A stretch of 64,000 bases of DNA from Anisus vortex. Lineage: Eukaryota > Mollusca > Gastropoda > Planorbidae. Within the stretch, counting starts at the first letter, position 1. Each line of letters starts with the position of its first letter. Where the stretch lies: NCBI GenBank assembly GCA_949126835.1, contig OX421496.1:15890844-15954843 (forward strand), read 5' to 3'. The notes below the pieces were generated by a model. It had not been told where the DNA came from, did not search any database, and was given only the letters and a program-made list of their open reading frames with translations. A program made the translations under genes and the position numbers. Positions 23,122 to 34,432 of this stretch are shown piece by piece.

Positions 23122-24419
23122 CATTGAAGATTTTATGGCCGAAATAGCTTTTATTGGCCATTAATTTTTTTTTTTTGTTGCTAAATTTGAGTATCCATCC
23201 AAGATGGGCAGAATCAGAATCAGCTTTTTACCGCTACGTTAACGCTAATCCATTCGAATATGCCGAATACAGTTTCTCTAAATATCATGTTTTAGCCGTT
23301 AAGAAATGCGAGTTCCATCTGTGAGTTCCCCGTGGATGTTTTAAACTTTTTGATTGTGCCAAGCTGTACCGAACACACCTCAGTTGTCGACATCGGATGA
23401 CGAAAGGCAATCGACAAGCCGGTCACTTAATTGTCCTATAGTGTGTGTGTGTGTGGGGGGGGGGGGAATGAGGTGGGGGCGATGGGGTGGTGATGGTGGT
23501 GCCCTCCCCAGAGCTTGATCTCATCACAGATTAGTCCTTCAACCAATTATCCATTGGATTCTCTCCACATCCAGTCTCAGCTGACGGGGAGGACTCAGCA
23601 ACGCTAATTTTAGAACTCATTCAACGCAAACGTGGATGAGGAACTAAAGAGGGAGGGGGAGGTGGTAACAACGGGGGAAGGGGGGTGTCAGCAAATAACT
23701 TTCTCACTCTTTTTACAGTTTAGTAAAATTTCAGTTGAGTTTTATTCTTTTTTTCCTTCTTTCCCAACTGTTTATATAAATTGACTTTTGAAATTAGCAA
23801 GCAAAAGTGTGCGACTTTCACATCTCTAAACACACTCATTAATTTCCAATTTATTTCCATTATCTGGTAGAAATCGTTGCTGTTTTTTTTTTTAACATAA
23901 CTAGTATAATGAATAGTTTAATTAAATGTTGAGGAACTTTGTACAACTATATTATGTTCATTCATTGGCCAAACTATTTTGTTTTAGACTGGTGTAATTT
24001 AGAGTGATTATTTCATCTGAGCGTGTAGGCAGAGCGCTGTGTTGGAGTAAAATTGTTCTATAATTAAAGGCAACAGAAAATACTCCAAACTTTAATATTC
24101 ATTTAATATTAAACAACGATGAGGAAAAAAAATGTCTTTAAGATTTATAAAGAAACAACAATACGTCATTCATCCCCAGACAACCAAAACAAGCTCTGAC
24201 GTCACTTCCTTAACTCTCAACCACGCCAAACCTCGGACATATCGTTTAGAGATTATTTAGCATAAATAAAATAGATCACAACACGCTGAAATAACATTTT
24301 TTACACACATTTTCCTGGTCTCGACCCGACAATTCTTTAGGGAGACAAAACGTATGTGTTGCCTGGCAATACAAACATGAACAAAACTATGAATAGCGCA
24401 TTAAAGACGCATTAAAAAT
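23122..24419. other. Spacer with (GT)n and poly-G
   Basis: A GT microsatellite followed by a G run lies at about 23440-23467, and G-rich DNA continues to 23520. No gene, and no recognisable transposon after 23720. Confidence 0.5.
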
Positions 24420-24545
24420 GCGAAATAAAAAAATTAACATCATTTAAAACCCGAATCAAAATATATGACTAAACTCCAACCACCAATACGTAGAACGTAG
24501 GACGCAATAATCTTCTGTATAGAAGGAGCGTCAGAAGCATTAAAA
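24420..24545 (+). mobile_element. CR1/L2-like LINE 3' tail fragment
   Basis: Contains 'gaacgtaggacgcaataatc' and 'gaaggagcgtcagaag', the terminal words of the LINE tail family. Strongly 5'-truncated. Confidence 0.65.
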
Positions 24546-25279
24546 AAACAAAGATTAGATAAACGTTATGTGTAAAGAAAATTAGACATACAACACGCCG
24601 TACAGCGACGGTCGGGAAAACCCAGGGACAATGGAACGCAAGCTACTTATACACAATCTGGGATAAATAAGACACATTTTGACATAATATTTAGTGTTTA
24701 TTTGTCAGTGTGCCTACAACTTCAATAAATGCTATTAGTATGAGTGTCATTTAGGCCTAGATATAAAAGGAAACTAGACATTTAATTGTATTTATCCGAC
24801 AAATGAATATGGCGAATTTTGAGTTCTTTTCCGGAACTTTTCGTAGAACAGGAAACAAATATAAAACAAACTAGAAAACATATAAATAAATATAAAAAAA
24901 AACTTTCGGCTATTATTAAGGTCGATACAGTACTCCTTGACCGAAGAATGAACTGACCTAATCTATCCAGTAATTGACCGGCGTTGCCATCAACAATACA
25001 GGTCAGGGGGAGATTACCCAAGTAATTACTGGAAATGCTAAATCTCTCGCCAGTTGTGGAACTTACAATGACTCTAAGCCTTCTCTGTCCCCCCTCCCCC
25101 TATAATATTTTTTTTTTCAATCAAAGCTAGAAGACATAAAGAAGTAAAGCGGATTGGTGTTATGACCAAGAATTGTCACTGGAGACAGTCTGACCTGACA
25201 ATGTCTGCCGTCATGTCAAGTCTGGGCTAGTTTGTCACTTTATAATGATAGCTTTGTTATAGGCTATAACCCTACAGAT
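24546..25279. other. Non-coding spacer
   Basis: No gene or element recognised. A minus-strand 79-codon frame at 24782-25021 has a hydrophobic stretch but no other support. Confidence 0.4.
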
Positions 25280-25376
25280 TTTTAACTGTCGCTTGCTCAT
25301 AGATAAACACATACAACACCAACGCGAACTCCATCATAACTTCTTTGATTTCAAGAAAGCCTTTGATTGTGTAGGG
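25280..25376 (+). pseudogene. LINE C (RTE-like) reverse transcriptase, left fragment
   Basis: Translates as LLIDKHIQHQREL and FFDFKKAFDCV, matching the RT segment of LINE B in this window (CEKYLQHQQHL...FVDYKKAFDRVW) and the conserved F-x-D-x-x-K-A-F-D catalytic strand. It breaks off at codon V of FDRVW exactly where an hAT-type terminus begins (25377). The reading resumes at 31367 in LINE C's right fragment. 5'-truncated upstream. Confidence 0.8.
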
Positions 25377-25479
25377 CAAGGGTCGGCAACCCAAGGCACG
25401 CGTGTCAGACTTGGCACGCAGAGCGTTTTTTTAGTTGCACGCATTGGAGACCTCCCAGAAGGGGATTTTTCAATGCAAA

Positions 25480-26684
25480 ATACAACATGAAAATCACGTT
25501 TTACGTCGAGTGTTTAATTTCAGGAAAGTTTGCATTCAAAGAGCTCATCATTGGACTCGAGATCTTTGAATGAATTTAATGTTAAAATTGTCGATTTTAA
25601 GGCTTCTCACCTTTTATTGATTTACAGGTAATTCAAATCTCTTATACTAGAAAGTGATACGGAACATAGAGATCTACTGTTGCACACATTGTTCGTTACA
25701 TTAGACGAGGTTAAGTCTTGTATAAGTTACTGTTTAAGGCCGATGTTTCTGAATGACATAGAAACACGTTTCAGTTAGTTGAACTTTTGTCAAACAGAAC
25801 TTGAACTCTTAGACCACTGAAATGAATTTGCATTGATACTGGACATATCTTGCCGTGAAATCAATTTCAAATCATTTTAACTACTTCCCTTATTTAAGGT
25901 ATACTAAAATAGATGGATGTTGTTTTTTTTCAGTAGTACATTGAATCACTCCTGTTTTCATACCACATCATGACTGACTGGCTTGATCTTACTACTTCTG
26001 AGATCTGGATCTATTCTTTTGGTGGCGGTATATTTGCTATTATAAAATGCAGCAAGTTTAATTTTGAACACAAAAAAAAAAGACATCAAAATGTGCCGAC
26101 TTGCGTACAAATCTGGATAGAAGATGCTTAGGAAAGTTCTCTGCTGTTCTCAACTTCTAGGCATTCACTCTAGTTTCTGCTTTTGGTTAAACTGTTTTAA
26201 GCATAGGCAAAGAGGCCTCTTACACTTGACCACTCAGAAATAACTAGATATGTACCCGACATTGAACAATTCGCGTAGAGCGTTCAAGGACAAGGCGCTC
26301 GTTAATTGATAGGCCTACCCTACTTGATAGTTACATTCAAAAGAGTTTTTATGCTTGTCTTCTTTAATTAAGAATTTAAGAATAAATAGTCTATACGGTA
26401 ATTAATTCTAAAAAAAATGTTTATTTCTTTTATCATTTTAATAAAAAAATAAGAGGCTTTTAAACTAGAATTATATTATTATGTAATTTAAAAATATCCT
26501 TAAGTCGACTTAAGCAATTAGTCTAATGCAGGAAATATTTTTTACAACTGTTTACCGTAAATTAATTTAATTCCTCTAATTACTAGTTGAAATGAATATC
26601 CTAAGGCTAGATTTATATAAGGAAATAATAATTAATAAGTGATATTAGTTTTATTGCAATTAATACCCCCCCCCCCCCCCGGTA
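25480..26684. other. Unassigned interior of the split hAT region
   Basis: AT-rich, no long open frame. If the hAT ends at 25377/31366 belong to one originally larger element, remains of a transposase could be here, but none is visible by eye. A poly-C run lies at about 26667-26681. Confidence 0.35.
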
Positions 26685-26995
26685 TCACTATAAAATCGAA
26701 TTTAAATGTGGAAACTTTTATTAAAGGGAGATAATTAACCCATTTTTATTTACGTTAATATTTCTAAATGTTTTTTATTTTTATTTTATTTAAAAAAAAG
26801 TTGCTTAAAGTTATAACTTTATAATGAAAAAATTATAAAAGAAATAGTAGTTATATGAGTAAAAACAATTATATGTAAATTTTTAAACTTTAAACAGTAC
26901 ATGAACTACCTATATTATATAATTACCACTTATTCTATTCCACTAACTTTTAATATACCATTGTTTCTTGTTAGGCACATTTTAAATATTAACAA
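26685..26995 (+). mobile_element. Diverged partial copy of the CATA-terminal hAT-like element
   Basis: Shares in order 'gtggaaac', 'aaagggagataat', 'taatatttc', 'ttataacttt' and 'ttatatga..aaaa' with 45230-45500 (and with 63700-63930 reversed). More diverged than those copies, so older. It is cut at 26996 by the Helitron 3' end. Confidence 0.6.
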
Positions 26996-27007
26996 CTGGT
27001 GGTTATG

Positions 27008-27207
27008 GCTGCAAACGCAGTGGGCACAAACACCAACACACCTTCGGCACGTATCTTAAGCCGAACGCCAATTGTACGATTGAACAGTCGTGTTGAACTC
27101 ACTGCGTGCGGTTACTAGGTTTAAATAGTGTCACCAACACCGACTCACAACGAAAGCCGTATTCACTGAGAAGACGTGTTGGTGTTTGTGCCCACTGCGT
27201 TTGTAGC
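27008..27207. mobile_element. 200-bp fold-back element with filled/empty site
   Basis: Arms GCTGCAAACGCAGTGGGCAC.. and (reversed) GCTACAAACGCAGTGGGCAC.. pair over about 32 bp with one mismatch. It is flanked by TTATG on both sides (27003-27007, 27208-27212). The paralogous site at about 28840-28846 (ggttatgcccgtc) lacks the element and has one TTATG, giving a clean empty site. Confidence 0.9.
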
Positions 27208-27414
27208 TTATGCCCGTCAAAATGGCGGAGAAAAGAATGACTACAATGTGTTTTGTTGAGAGAGTAAGACAAAAGACAATTTTACAATAAAAACTGGAGT
27301 GAGAACGTTTTCTTTCGGAATTTTGATTTTGTTCTTTTGAATTGTTTCTAGTCGCCCTGACACAGGCAAATGCATAAGAATTGTTGCTGTCAAGCTTCTG
27401 GTCTAAAAGACTGG

Positions 27415-27870
27415 CGTAGTGTGTAAACCGCCTATACATTCCAATTAAGAATACACCGGCGGGCGAACGCATGGGGGACAGCCCCCGCAGCGGTTTCGAG
27501 ATCCATTACACTGCCGAGAGGCCACTGGTCTCGGTGGGGAGGAAACAATGGACGCTGCAATCCCGTCTCGAGAAACACCCGGTGCCTGGATGCATGTACC
27601 TATAGTATATGATTTGTGCTACTGGGTGACAGTGCAGGTTTACTGGCGAGCCACCACACTAAAAATCCTTAAGGGAACCGCAGTGATCGATCGCTTTGCT
27701 GCGGAAACCTTTCCTGTTACACGGCACGCCACGCCTTCGGTGTGTCGTGGGGTGGCTGGAGCCCGGACAGAGATTGCTCAATCCTAAACGTTACGCCCTG
27801 GGGTGGCTGGAGCTCGGACATAGATTGCTCAATCCTAAACGTTACGCACTGGACACAAGACACGAAAGAC
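27415..27870 (+). repeat. GC-rich repeat inside Helitron copy 1
   Basis: Aligns with 29030-29440 and, inverted, with 15380-15935. The words 'gaacgcatgggggacagc', 'ctgccgagaggccac', 'gtgacagtgcagg' and 'gtcgtggggtggctgga' are shared. A 52-bp part ('tggggtggctgga.c.cggac' to 'taaacgttacg') is duplicated in tandem at 27750-27846. Origin unknown, possibly a captured host segment. Confidence 0.75.
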
Positions 27871-29029
27871 TCGTCCGTTTTTTTTTTTAATATACTTTTT
27901 AATTCGATATTAAAATGTAGCGAACAGTTGTGTTGACTTGACTTGTTATTAATAATATTAAATTAACAATAATATACAATCTAAAAGAACAAAAAATACA
28001 AATACAAAACAAAAAAAAAATTAAATAATAAAAACAAAAATATATAATAAAATTGCAGAACAATAAAAACTATAGTGATAACGATTTTTTTCGGTATTTA
28101 ATTTTTGTTCTTGCTTATTGTATCAATAAAACAGTATTGATAATGTTTCTTTCGATATATAGTTTTTTCATATTGTGTCCGGTAGCCCTGGCACATGCAT
28201 AAAAATGTTTGCTGTCAGGCTTGTGCTATTTAAAAGTAATCATTTATAACTTGTCACTCGTTTTTTATAATTAGTATAATTTAATTTATATAGTGTAGAA
28301 AGTCGCCTATTAAAGGATGCTCTCAATAGCAACGTGCATCCATTAAATAATTGAAACATGTGGTTACTTCTTCTTAAAAGATAATGCAAACATCTATAAT
28401 GAAAAAAGAAATGATTTTATAGACATTACGTCATACGCTAGTATTTTTTTAAAGTAGCCTACACCATTCAAACTCGCCAAGCCAAATTGCGGTGCGTAAC
28501 TTTAAAAAAAAAGCTCTCGCCACATTAAAAAAAACAATAGCAGAATTGGGAAAATCCGATAAGGCCCTCGCGTTCAACATAGTAAATGAACGGAAATGGC
28601 CATTTGTTCCGTAAGGTTTTATGTATTTGAATAGCTGGATATACTTTTTTTTATTTATAAAATCAACACATTCATGATTATCAGTCATAAAATAAACATT
28701 TATTTTGTTTGACGTTTTCAATTCATACGTTTAACTTTTGTCTTGATTAGTCAAACGGCTTAGGAGCCTATAGAGGACAAACATATATATAAACAAACAT
28801 ATAAACAAACTCACGGTAATTATATTGATATTGACTAGTGGTTATGCCCGTCAAAATGACGGAGAAACGAATGACTACAATTTATTTTGTTAAGAGAGAA
28901 AGAAAAAATATACAATAATATAATAATATACATATACAATAAAATCTGGAATGAGTACGTTTATTCTCGGCATTTAGTTTTTTGTTATTTTTACTTATTT
29001 TTGGTCGTCCTGACCCACTACTGTACCCA

Positions 29030-29440
29030 TGGGCCCTAAAGACTGATGTAGTGTGTAAACCGCCGATACATTCCCATTAAGAATACACCGCGGGCGAACG
29101 CGTGGGGGACAGCCCATTGCACTGCCGAGAGGCCACGGGGTCTCGGTGGGGAGGAAGCAATGGACGTTGCATTCCTGTCTCGAGAACCATCCGTTGCCTG
29201 GGTGCCTGTACTTATAGTATAGGATTTTGGCTACCGGGTGACAGTGCAGGTATACGGGCGAGCCACCACGATAATGATCCTTAGGGGAACCGCAGTGAAC
29301 GGTCTCTGACCTGCGGAAACCTTCCCTGTTACACGGCCCGCCAAGCCTTCGGAGTGTCGTGGGGTGGCTGAAGCCCAGACAGAGTTCACTCAATCCTAAA
29401 CGTTACGTTATAGACACAATAGCTGAAAGGCTCGTCCGGG
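29030..29440 (+). repeat. GC-rich repeat inside Helitron copy 2
   Basis: Second in-phase copy of the 27415-27870 repeat, without the internal 52-bp duplication. It includes 'gtacccatgggccc', also present in the 15-kb copy. No intact frame is shared by the three copies. Confidence 0.75.
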
Positions 29441-30238
29441 TTTTCTACGTAGAAAATAATATTTCAATACAATAAAAACTAAAGTGAGAACGATTTTGTT
29501 TTCGGTATTTAATTTTTTTGTTCTTGCTTATTGTATCAATAAAACAGTATTGAGAATGTTTCTTTCGGTATTTAGTTTTTGTTCTTTTATATTGTGTCCG
29601 GTTGCTCTGACTCTAGCACAGGCATAACAATTGTTTCTGTCAAGCTTCTGGCATTTAAAAGTAATCATTTATAACTTGTCTTTAGTTTATAGATTGTATA
29701 AAGTGCATATTAAAGGATGTAGTCAATAGCGAAGCGAATCAATTAAATAAGTAAAACATTTTGTTACTTTTACTTAAAAGGATAATGCAAACAACTACAA
29801 TGAAAAAAGAAATGATTTCATAGGCATTACGTCATACGCTAGTATTTTTTAAAAGTAGACTATTCAACTATCCAAGCCAAATTGCGGTGCGTAACTTTTA
29901 AAAAAGGTGTCGCCACATTAAAAAAATAACAGCAGAATTGGGAAAACCCGATAAGACCCTCGCGTTCAACATAGTAAATCTCGCGTTCAACATAGTAATG
30001 AACGGAAATGGCCATTTGCTATGTACGGTTATATTCATTTGCATGGTTGGATCTAACATTTTGAATGTTTTAAATTAACACATTCATTATTATAAGTCAT
30101 AAAATAAAATTATCTTTTGGAGTACGTTTCCGATTTATACATTTTACTTATGTCCCGATTAGTCAAACAGTAAGGAGCCTATAGCGAACAAACATATATA
30201 TTAACAAACATATAAACAAACTCACGGTAATTATATAT

Positions 30239-30800
30239 ATAGGGCGTTTGCAATCCCGTGACAAAAAGCACGTGATTTGTGTTTACTTTGAGTAATGGTG
30301 TACAATTAAATAGGGCCGCTGTATTAATAAAGTTTCATATAGGCTCGAGCTTTTTTTAAATGATGTGTTGTGTTTTAAGTCTTATTAAGATTTAAGCTGT
30401 ATTATGTATGTTAAATAAAATAGGCTATTTTATTACTATCATAGACATAGATCATATACGATGTGAGCCTAATAGTTACTTGACTAGATAGCCTATTCAC
30501 CAACAATATCGCTTGACATCGTAGCCTAGCCTACGAAACATTAAAAGTGTAGGCCTATAAAGTGAAATTGAAAGTGTAAATAGGTCTAGCCGGCCCTAGC
30601 CTAATCACATTAATCAATTAATCTACAGTACTACTATTTACCTCCTTATTTTTGAGTAGGATAGCCAATATTCAGATGTGAATTTTGCATGATAAAGAAG
30701 TACTTCCCTTACACCACGTTACGTTTGTACTATATTTACACAAATACGTCACTAAATTTACACAAAAAAACTTAAGCTCCGCCTACTGAGAACGCTCTAT
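30239..30800 (+). mobile_element. 562-bp MITE, copy 2
   Basis: Inverted relative to 1361-1924 and nearly collinear. Ends ATAGGGCGTT and (reversed) ATAGAGCGTT. It interrupts the 5' end of Helitron copy 2: removing it rejoins 'ggtaattatat' to 'tgat', as in Helitron copy 1. Confidence 0.8.
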
Positions 30801-30885
30801 TGATGATGATGATAATGTCAGGCTGAGATAAAAATTAAAAATATAATGAATCGACCTTGGCTTCTCTACTCTCTACTCTCTACAC

Positions 30886-31091
30886 CAGGGTCGGCAACCC
30901 TTTGATAATAGTGTGCCAAAGTATGCTTTTTTAATTCATTCAGCGTGTTAACATCATACACGTCATCCTGTTCTGGCACTCAATTTCTTGTAGAAAAACT
31001 TGAATTGTCTATTTTTAAGGACTTCCACGTGCCATGGAATACCACTTTGCGTGCCAAGTCTGGCACGCGTGCCGTAGGTTGCTGGTCCCTG
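30886..31091. mobile_element. hAT-type MITE of the 'GGTCGGCAACC' family (206 bp)
   Basis: Ends CAGGGTCGGCAACCC and (reversed) CAGGGACCAGCAACC, with a perfect 8-bp duplication CTCTACAC (30878-30885, 31092-31099). Same family as 48876-49086 and 55616-55821. Confidence 0.92.
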
Positions 31092-31366
31092 CTCTACACA
31101 AAGTGAGTGGCGTCTAGTCACCCTGGACTCCCTGTGAGTGCTTCTCGGCTTTCTGGCCTGGATCAAAGTGTCATACATTCTGATCTCAGAAGGCGGTCAA
31201 GTTGGCACCTGGGGGGAACGGTTGGGACTATACATCCGGTAGAGGTATGTTGTCCGAGGCTAGGAGTTTGCTGTTATGCAGGTTTACTTTCAAGCTGTTA
31301 CAATCACGCTGAATGATTTAGAATTCAGAGTTTGGCACACTATTAGCAAGAGGTTGCCGACCCCTG

Positions 31367-32456
31367 GTGTATGTTACTAGGGATTATGAAGGTGATGAGA
31401 AGCTACAACATTGAAGAAGGACTGATTCAGGCAATAGAAGCACTCTACAATCAAGAAAGCAGTACAGATCAACTCAATGGTTGTATGGGGGACTTCTTCA
31501 AGATGTCTATTGGAATCCGACAAGGTTGCATTCTATCGCCAGTTTTATTAAATATCATCCTAGAAAACATCATGCAAGAAACCTTCAATGATTATCATCC
31601 ATCTATCTCCATTGGTGGAAGACCCCTATGCAATCTAAGATTTGCCGCTGATAGCCACCTGTTGGCCGGGAGCAACAAAGAACCACAAGAGCTGTCAGAC
31701 AAGCTTGCAGATAGAGCAAGGGCATACGGAATGAAAATCAGCTCAGAACAAAAAAGCAAAATAATGATCAACACAACAGATGCCAGAAGTTCAAACATCG
31801 TAATGAACCAACAACTCGAAGAAGTTAAGAATTTCAAATATCTAGGAGCAATCCTATCCGTAGACGGAAGCTGTGAGTCAGAAATTCGAGCAAGGATTGG
31901 GTCAGTAATGGCGCCAATGGCACACCTAAACAGATTCTGGACCAGCAAAAGCATTGGTCTCCCAACAAAGCTCAGACTTTACAGAGCCCTAATCCAAACC
32001 ATTGTTCTGTATGGGCGTGAGACCTGGACGCTGCTGTCAACAACTGAAAACAAGTTTGCAGGCATCCGGAAATAAAAATACTTCGAATCTCCTACGTAGA
32101 ACACAGAACCAATGAGTATGTCTGGTAAATAACATCATCATTTGCAGGTCCTCATGAAAACATTATGACAACAATCAAACGGCGCAAACTGACATGGTTC
32201 TGACATTTGTTGCGGCTAAATAACCTGCTAAAAACAATCCTTCATGGCACTGTAGAAGGTGGACGTCGGAGAGGCCGTCAGCCGATATGCTGGCTCAAGA
32301 ACACACAATATTGGACATGGCTGCAGTTGACTCAGCTAATGACAAACGCTCACGATATGCAAAAGTAGAGAAAGTTTACTGGTGAGGTCTGAGGTGTCCA
32401 ATCGCCCCCCCCCCCCCAACGATCACAACGGTCAAGGCATTCATGATGATGATGAT
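31367..32456 (+). pseudogene. LINE C (RTE-like) reverse transcriptase, right fragment
   Basis: Open to 32075, then broken. Motifs in order: VMRSYNIEEGLIQAIEALYN, IGIRQGCILSPVLLN (RT block B), RFAADSHLLAG (the catalytic FADD reads FAAD), FKYLGAILS, LYGRETWTL; after the stop the frame continues in pieces with KRRKLTWF and GTVEGGRRRGRQ. It ends in an ATG/GATGAT microsatellite (about 32440-32456), as RTE-like LINEs do. The loss of a catalytic Asp plus stops make it inactive. It begins exactly after the hAT terminus. Confidence 0.88.
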
Positions 32457-32912
32457 ACATGGAGAACTTTAAGTACCAAATGTCATTATGATTCATTTCT
32501 TCCTGTGTGTGTGTATGTGTTAGTGGTCTTATTGTTGTTTCAAGTGTAACGAAACAACTTCTTAACACTAATAATCGATAAAGAAACCACCTTTTATCAA
32601 TTTCGTCCTATAAAGGAAATAATCGAACGTATAGAATGAGCGCCCGCGACATATTCTAATTCTATAGAATAATATAAAAATAAAAATATGTTTTCTTATG
32701 CATTCTTGCTGCGCACGTGTGAAATAGTTCAAATTGAATAAGGATTAAGGTTTTGAACATACTGATAAGTACTCCACCTAAACGCCTTAACTCTCCAAAC
32801 GGAGTCGTTCATTAAACAAACAAGACACGATTCAATCGTAGAAAAGAAAATGGCGTCATTCATAAGCACGATCAGCATTTTGACTATCAAACATGTCCAC
32901 AAGGTTCTAAAA
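32457..32912. other. Non-coding, possible upstream region of the BACK gene
   Basis: AT-rich with no recognised element. A short ATG frame (MASFISTISILTIK..) near 32850 ends in a stop. This may include 5' untranslated sequence or an intron end; no TATA or initiator can be assigned with confidence. Confidence 0.35.
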
Positions 32913-32954
32913 TAATGCCGGAAGTCTCAGAACTGGCAGAAGATCTTGGAGCCA

Positions 32955-33192
32955 ATGAAAAAGGTTAAGAACGAACATTTCGACATTCTAAACTCTGTGT
33001 CCAATCACCAAAACCAATGGTTTCGTAACAGAGTTTCTGACAACAAATTGAGTCAAGAGACAGATTCAGCTTCAAGTATGCTTGGTTTAACTGAAGATGT
33101 CTCAGCGACATCTCTACTACCAGAAAATGAAGTACTCGACTCTTTGCTTGACCAAAATAATAACCACTTCAGACGAAGACGTTATTCTCCAG
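32955..33192 (+). CDS. BACK-domain gene, predicted exon 1
   Basis: From ATG at 32955 the frame is open for 79 codons to the donor CCAG|GTAGGA (33193), phase 1. The frame is open upstream to a TAA at 32913, and an acceptor-like CTCAG at 32926-32930 means it could instead be an internal exon. The product is polar and disordered-looking, ending in an Arg run (HFRRRRYSP) that continues as GRSRNRDC in exon 2. Phase joins exon 2 correctly. An overlapping frame (ATG 32915, MPEVSELAEDLGANEKG) is an alternative start region that ends in TAA. Role unknown; likely N-terminal linker. Confidence 0.5.
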
Positions 33193-34432
33193 GTAGGAAG
33201 CTTGCTTTGTTGTAAACAACTTCATTCAATGACTGAATCAATACAATTACCAAGAGTGACCAATTAAATACTTTGCCCTATAAGGAAAATATTGTTCTTT
33301 TGCACTTCTCAAATTCTTTTTGACTAGCAAAATTATTTTGATCGCAATCTTGCGTTTCATTGTTTCGTGTTGTTGTTGTTTTTTTGTTTTGGTTTAAAGT
33401 CTAGACAGTATTTTTTAATGTAGAGAAACTTTAAAGTTATATGACTTTTGAACGTATTTTGTAGAAACTTGATTCTACATCAAGTTATTAAACTTCTGAT
33501 ATCAATAGTACTTCGAAGTACGGTTGATTCATTTGTTTTTTTATTTGTTGAGGGCTATCTGGATTTTATTAATTATTATTGTCAGCCATAATAGCTTTTA
33601 ATTTCTAGTTTTGTTGTTAGAACGTTTGAGTTACATAGCGCTTTGCCCATTTCTCTGCGGGGCCAATGTTGAGAGATTAATTACTGTTATACTTAAATAG
33701 AAGATAATGACTTCGATAAATACAATCACACATACACACACAAATATATATATATATTTGGCCTATATATGTTAGTGTCTAACCTAGTAGACGATTTCCA
33801 ACGAGTACCAAATCCGAGTTTTTGGACGTAATATTTTCAGAATCGAGGGCCACGAACCTATCTGTAGCAACAGTTACGTAGTTTTGCTATCAGATGCAAA
33901 TCTTGATATTTTACCATACACCCTTTCCGATGCCAATAAAGGCGCTTACTTACAACAATAACTGGAATTAGAACAGGTCAAATCCAGATTATATACCGGT
34001 ATATTAAAAAAAAATTATTTTTTTTTTCTTGTTTATAACTACAGTGTACCTTGACATGCGAGTTAAATTCATACCATAGCTGAAATCGTAACTCAGTATG
34101 CTCGTATATCAATTTTGGGGGAAATAACTGCACAAAAGGCATACAAGGGGCAGGTGTTGCTGCACCAAGCGGAGGTAACCCGAATCTCGCTGGTAACTCA
34201 AATTTGGTCTTGCAATTAAACATTTTATTTAACGATATTGGGACGGCTCGTGTTTCGGAAAGTTAGTGCACTCGTAGGTCAGGGTACAACTGTATTTGTG
34301 TGTGTATTATTTACTGAGGCAAATACTGCCGAAAAAAAATATAGCAAGTATTAGCAAACCGAGGCGAATTCCAATACGATTTTCGATTAAGCCACAAATA
34401 TATGTAGCCTATAAAATACTTCTCATGGACAG
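33193..34432 (+). other. Intron 1 of the BACK-domain gene (predicted)
   Basis: AT-rich, with a TA/CA microsatellite near 33725-33760 and nothing else recognised. Donor GTAGGA, acceptor TTCTCATGGACAG. Confidence 0.4.

Larger units (their letters stand above)
26996..28834 (-). mobile_element. Helitron copy 1 (non-autonomous)
   Basis: On the minus strand the 3' end is a CCGCC/GACGG hairpin, then GCATAACCACCAG (CTRR, mutated CTAG->CCAG), followed by T. The 5' end is TC at 28834-28833. Length is 1,839 bp including the fold-back insertion 27008-27207. Its 5' TC abuts the 3' CTAG of copy 2. No Rep/helicase frame; the interior carries the GC-rich repeat 27415-27870. Confidence 0.7.
28835..30809 (-). 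mobile_element. Helitron copy 2 (non-autonomous), interrupted by a MITE
   Basis: Minus-strand 3' end: hairpin CCGTC/GACGG, GCATAACCA, CTAG at 28838-28835, followed directly by TC of copy 1. By homology with copy 1 the 5' end is TC at 30809-30808, preceded by A (30810), the expected A^T target. The 562-bp MITE 30239-30800 sits near the 5' end. Shares most of its length with copy 1 and lacks the fold-back element. Confidence 0.7.
25377..31366. mobile_element. hAT-type insertion splitting LINE C (ends 5,990 bp apart)
   Basis: Left end CAAGGGTCGGCAACCC at 25377, right end (reversed) CAGGGGTCGGCAACCTC at 31366, both of the 'GGTCGGCAACC' family. Flanking 8-mers GTGTAGGG (25369-25376) and GTGTATGT (31367-31374) match at 6 of 8. 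LINE C's RT frame resumes across the gap, so one insertion event is supported. The interior holds other nested elements; no transposase was recognised. Confidence 0.6.
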
